The notes below the pieces were generated by a model. The model saw nothing but the letters and a program-made list of their open reading frames with translations. It was not told where the DNA came from and searched no databases. Made by a program: the position numbers and the translations under genes. A stretch of 64,000 nt of DNA from Bryoerythrophyllum caledonicum (taxonomy: Eukaryota; Streptophyta; Bryopsida; Pottiales; Pottiaceae): NCBI GenBank assembly GCA_963971425.1, contig OZ020522.1, positions 2,764,168 through 2,828,167 of the forward strand, read 5' to 3'. This document shows positions 60,185 to 64,000 of this stretch, one piece after another (position 1 is the first letter of the stretch; each line of letters begins with the position of its first letter).

Positions 60185-63100
60185 ATGACCACCGAGAACA
60201 TTGGCCTTTCGGAGTCAGTTATTATCCGTGGTACCGGTCCCGGAGTTCCCATTTCATTTGAGCTTGGAGAGGATGGCCTTTCTTCAGTTAGTGGTTGTCG
60301 CTTATCCTCTCGGTTTCAGATCATGGATGGGACCCTCCATATTGACAAGGAGGTATTTGATCCTCTCACAGGAGAGCTTTCTCACACTATTGCTCAAATT
60401 TCGAGTGGTCGTGGCGTAGACGAAGTTTGGATGCTAAAGCCAGGGAAGTATCGGGTATATGGTGTGAAGGAAAGTCGGCAAGGTGTTGCCTCCAATACTC
60501 TTACACCTAGGCAGTCCTCTATCGCAACTGACGTGACACCACTCCTTGCAAAGGTAAAACTTGAGCCCAGTGATAACGCAATCCACGTTTTGAGTGATGA
60601 TTCTGACAATGAGTGTGTACCGTGCACTCCCCATAGTATCATTTCTCCCATCACACCCACAGTTTTTGTAGGCACACCTTCGTATTCTACTCATGTGTCA
60701 TCTTCAAGACCACCACTCCCCCGTGTTATTGTTCCTCAAAAATAGTATAGTTGCATGTCTCAAGAAATTGAGCAGTCGTAGGGGTTCAAAGTCTGCTCTC
60801 AACAAACTCGACTACAATTCAGTTACTGTGGCGGAGGTGGAATTCCTTCCACCTTCATTCAACGGTGATATTATCTACGAACTACCCGTGCTAGGGAAGG
60901 TCCCGACAACTTCAAAGGCTGGTCAACTTCTTGGAATGGATAAGAAGCATGATGGTCATGCTTGGACTCGCACTGTAACATCGCACATAAAGTCTGAGTA
61001 CCATTTGACATTTAGGATGTCAGCCTGCTTGGGTCACCTACGGTGCATGAATAATGGATGCAGTTTTAGAGAGCGTGTTGGCCGACCGTCCATTCAGAAT
61101 GAAACTGAGTGGGAAGGTACCGTTCAATCTCCTTTCATTCCCTTCTGCGATCCACCACATAATTCTACCATTGTTTGCGCAGTCTGTCATGTCCCACCCA
61201 CATTGCATTGAGGCATGCCAAGCTAAGATCTACTATGCTTTGGGAGGGACTCATATGACACGAGTTTGTGTCCACTTAGGATTCCATAGTCATCCAGTAA
61301 AGAAGGGAAATTGTAGGGACTCAGCCGACAAACTTCGGTCCCTCATTGGGGAACAAGTTGAACGGACCCTTGTTGCGACGAACTCGTCCATCATCCTGGA
61401 GGCTTCTAAGGAGTATCTTGGAGGATTACTGCTCTGTCCAGATGGGGTTCCTCAGAAGACGCTAGACATTGAGGAACTAATTCTTGTCCTAGATAAATTC
61501 AAACTAATGACTTCTCCCAATATCCGGAATGAGGTAACTTCATTTAGATACTTGAGGCGCTTTGGTGTCATCGATAGCATCAAAAAGTTAAGAGGATCTA
61601 GCAACTGGGCATTTATTCAAGAGAATCGGTTTCCAGGCCAAGGTGCAGATTTGGACAAAGTCTTCGTATTTAAGATGGTAGAGATTGGGCCTGGGAGTGG
61701 AGTCGACCTCGTCCGACGAATGCAAGGCGGAGGGGATTTGGAGAACTCATGGATGATGTTCGACCACGTGAAACGCGTAAAGGGGTGGACAACTATGGCG
61801 TGCCATGTTTATGACTCCACATACTCCCGAGTTATGACCATAGCAGTATGCGACATGGAGTCTGAAGATGTCGCTACCCAGGAGATGTTCTGGAAAAACC
61901 TCAATGCTGTTGCGAGTAGACACAACATTGCCACTGTTAACTTCAAGGGATTTATGGCGGACAGCGCCCAAGCCAACTGGAACGCTGTTCGAATCATTTA
62001 CGGGTCTGGCGACCCTACTATCCGCATGGAGAACCGCGAAAGGACTTGTCTTTTTCATTGGACGCAGTCCTTGGAGAAGCACACAAAGGCGGACATTCGA
62101 TCAGACCTTCAGGATCAACACCGGCGTCTATGCAAGCAATATAAGAACTCGACATCTATGGAGGAGGCTCAATCCAAGTACCTTGCCATTCGGTCATGGT
62201 GGTTGTCTTTAGGTGCAACCACCGATGAGGGCCTCGTTCGCCTTGACTTATGGCTTGGGTTTTGGCATTTTTGATATCGACAATGGGGCGGTTTTATGGA
62301 TCATGTCAGTCACTCTTACAACCTGCCTACTGTATGAGTGATATTTCCACATCGATGCCCACCCTTTTTCATTCGTTGATGTCTCTCTTATGGTCCAGTG
62401 GAAGTCCCCTATCGAGTTGCTCTGAACTTCATGCAATACTGATGGATGTTATGATCACCTTCTCAAGGGTGCCGCTAGTGACACCCCTTCACGATGTGCC
62501 CTAAAAATATTTCTTCATCATCATCTTTTCTTTCCTCTTTCAACTTAGCCGTCACCTGAATTATGTTTTTTCTCTTGGTCTAACTTGGTGGTTCCAAATA
62601 TAACCCTTATCTCCTTTTGGCAGGTCCTCTCCCAGTCCGAGATGGCAGAGATGCCGTCATGTAACTTAGCCGAAACGGTACACAACAAATGGTTGCAGCA
62701 GTCTGGCAAGAGAGGGAATGACTTATATGTTGCAACTATAGATGACATGGTACGTGCATTTATGCAAGTCGTCAGTTACGATCAATTCTTGAACGGTGAG
62801 AAGGCAGGAACCGGCCCATGCAAAGAGGAGCTTCGACTTAGGGTTGCTCAGCGAACTGCACAACGATCTGGAAATTTGAAGGTCCTTCACGAGGCCCTTG
62901 CTTGCATGCCTGGGGCTGACACTTTCTGCACGTGCGAACCACATTTTGAAGGTGAGGAAGTTTTTGTTTCTCTAAAACGAAAGGCTGACCTTCCCCTAGG
63001 TTCAGAGTTTGACTCTCACCGCCCCGACAAGATTAGCATCTCACTACCAAAACGACGTAGGCTCCACCAATTTGATCTTCCGGTTGTCGATCTGACAACT

Positions 63101-64000
63101 GACTATGAGGCGACGCAGTCCCCTTCTGTTTCACTTGTTCCAGTTTCCGTCCGCACTCTTTCTCCACCATCTTCTTCAAGGGTGCAACACGTGAAGTATG
63201 TTCAGGAATCTGTTTGCGATGAGAAACTATGGCACATTGCTCAGCTTCCGAGGACATCCGCCAAGAAGTGTTTTGCTCTTCAAGCATCAATAATGAAGAA
63301 GTGTGTTGGAAAGATTGTCCAAGACAATCGATCTACCGCTGCCCCAACGTACACAGGCTTGATGGAATCTTATAAGAAGAAAAAGAATGAAAGACATCAA
63401 TTTTTCTTCTGCAATGATGACATTCTTCGTTGTGTGATGGGCACAAAGCGTCCGTGGGTTCTATCAAAACCTGATATACCATTCATTTGGCCAGTGAAAT
63501 TGGGAACCAATCTCAGCAAGTCAAAAATACTAGCTCTTGAGAACGTGGGGTTCCAACTTGCAGAGCATGTTGAGTTGTCACCCAGGAAGCTTTTTACTGA
63601 TACTGCACTGCCTGTGGACTTGGAAAAGTATCCCACACCTGACAATCATTCGACTCATCCTACGAGAAGGTTTGGTAAGAATATCCGACGTAATCCAGAT
63701 GCTCGAGCAATAAAACATCAGAATAGTTGTGCCTCTGCCTTGACTGTGGTTGGAAAGATTTGCAAGATCTTGATGGTGCCGCCACCGGCTCTTGGGTGCA
63801 TTGTCAGTTTGGAGTCAAAGAGCATTTCAAAAGTTTCCACGTACTTGGTGACCATTGATCAATTTCCAAGCTGCAATTGCCCAGCCTTCACGGAGATGTC
63901 CAAAAAGTTTCTAGGAAAACGAGCGCAATGGTCTTACTGTAAGCACATCTACTTCATCTTGAACATTGTCTGTGCATTTGATCCCGAGGCACATGTCTTC
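60185..64000 (+). pseudogene. Gene B of E4: MULE-type transposase with SWIM finger (slightly broken, 3' end outside window)
   Basis: Exon 1 is 60,185-62,304 and exon 2 starts at 62,624 after TTTTGGCAG and runs past the window end. The same landmarks as in E1 appear in order: VKLEP, then VLSDDSDNE, the Cys/His cluster (CLGHLRCMNNGC, VCAVCHVPPT), MMFDHVKRVKGW, FMADSAQANWNAVR, CLFHWTQSLEKHTK, VVDLTTDYE and the SWIM finger CNCPAFTEMSKK to YCKH at about 63,870-63,945. One-base shifts lie near 60,740 and 61,200, and an in-frame TGA near 62,270 replaces an Arg codon of FWHFRYRQWGGFM. Exon 2 is open throughout. Similarity to E1 extends along the whole protein, while the non-coding parts do not align, which points to past selection on the protein. 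Confidence 0.85.

Larger units (their letters stand above)
49586..64000. mobile_element. E4: large two-gene MULE-type transposon (right end outside window)
   Basis: The left terminus reads GGGATACGGACGAAGCTATT then TTGCGTGCCGAGAGCGGTGAGC, matching E1. Gene A lies on the minus strand (52,321-59,125) and gene B on the plus strand (60,185 to beyond 64,000), head to head as in E1. A 1.18-kb TTAA element (50,415-51,598) is nested between the terminus and the end of gene A. Gene A's first intron carries the TTCGGATCCGAA array. E4 interrupts a gene A exon of E3, so it is younger than E3. Its genes carry a few stops and shifts, so this copy is not autonomous as read. Confidence 0.75.

Overview
The window looks like repeat-rich nuclear DNA of a land plant. 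It holds one plant-type secreted GDSL-esterase-family gene with five exons, Arabidopsis-type CCCTAAA repeats, spliced genes with GT-AG introns, and a dense nest of transposable elements. The lineage cannot be fixed from sequence alone; a non-flowering plant with a large genome (moss, lycophyte or fern) is my guess. Almost nothing here except the GDSL gene looks like ordinary host gene space.

The main content is a family of large two-gene DNA transposons, seen in four copies that I call E1 to E4. E1 runs from before base 1 to about 11,456. E2 (about 28,080-29,145) is a 1-kb deletion derivative. E3 starts at about 45,043 and is interrupted at about 49,586 by E4, which runs past base 64,000. Each large copy carries two head-to-head genes. 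Gene B is a MULE-type transposase of about 1,190 residues with a Cys/His-rich N-terminal region, a DDE RNase-H core and a C-terminal SWIM zinc finger. Gene A is a long spliced gene (13 exons in E4). It encodes a ParB/sulfiredoxin-like domain with a DGNHR motif and, in E4, a C-terminal DNA methyltransferase domain with the motif order of N6-adenine/N4-cytosine enzymes. Gene A's first introns, and in E1 and E3 the gene B intron, carry arrays of short perfect palindromes whose sequence differs by copy: GCCGATGTCGGC in E1 and E3, TTCGGATCCGAA in E4. The copies share termini with GAGCGGTGAG-type repeats. E1 also holds a captured Kelch-repeat fragment.

Other regions: 11.5-13.98 kb has TTAA-type repeats, a tRNA-derived SINE and a 27-bp minisatellite. 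13.98-19.4 kb is a LINE with an RNase H domain, split by a 1,975-bp insertion. 20.4-28.05 kb is a broken Ty3/gypsy fossil that carries a C5-cytosine DNA methyltransferase domain and a PHD finger. 28.1-29.1 kb is E2, and 29.4-36.6 kb is mostly non-coding, with several small inverted-repeat elements and short tandem repeats. 36.6-38.8 kb is the GDSL gene, whose catalytic residues are all replaced. 39.7-40.2 kb is a 25-bp minisatellite. 40.6-45.0 kb is a second copy of the same LINE. 45.0-64 kb is E3 plus E4.

An unexpected theme is that two unrelated classes of mobile element in one 64-kb window each carry a DNA methyltransferase: a C5 enzyme in the gypsy fossil and an N6A/N4C-type enzyme in the MULE family. 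The E-family combination of MULE transposase, ParB-like methyltransferase and copy-specific palindrome arrays is the strongest candidate for an undescribed system.
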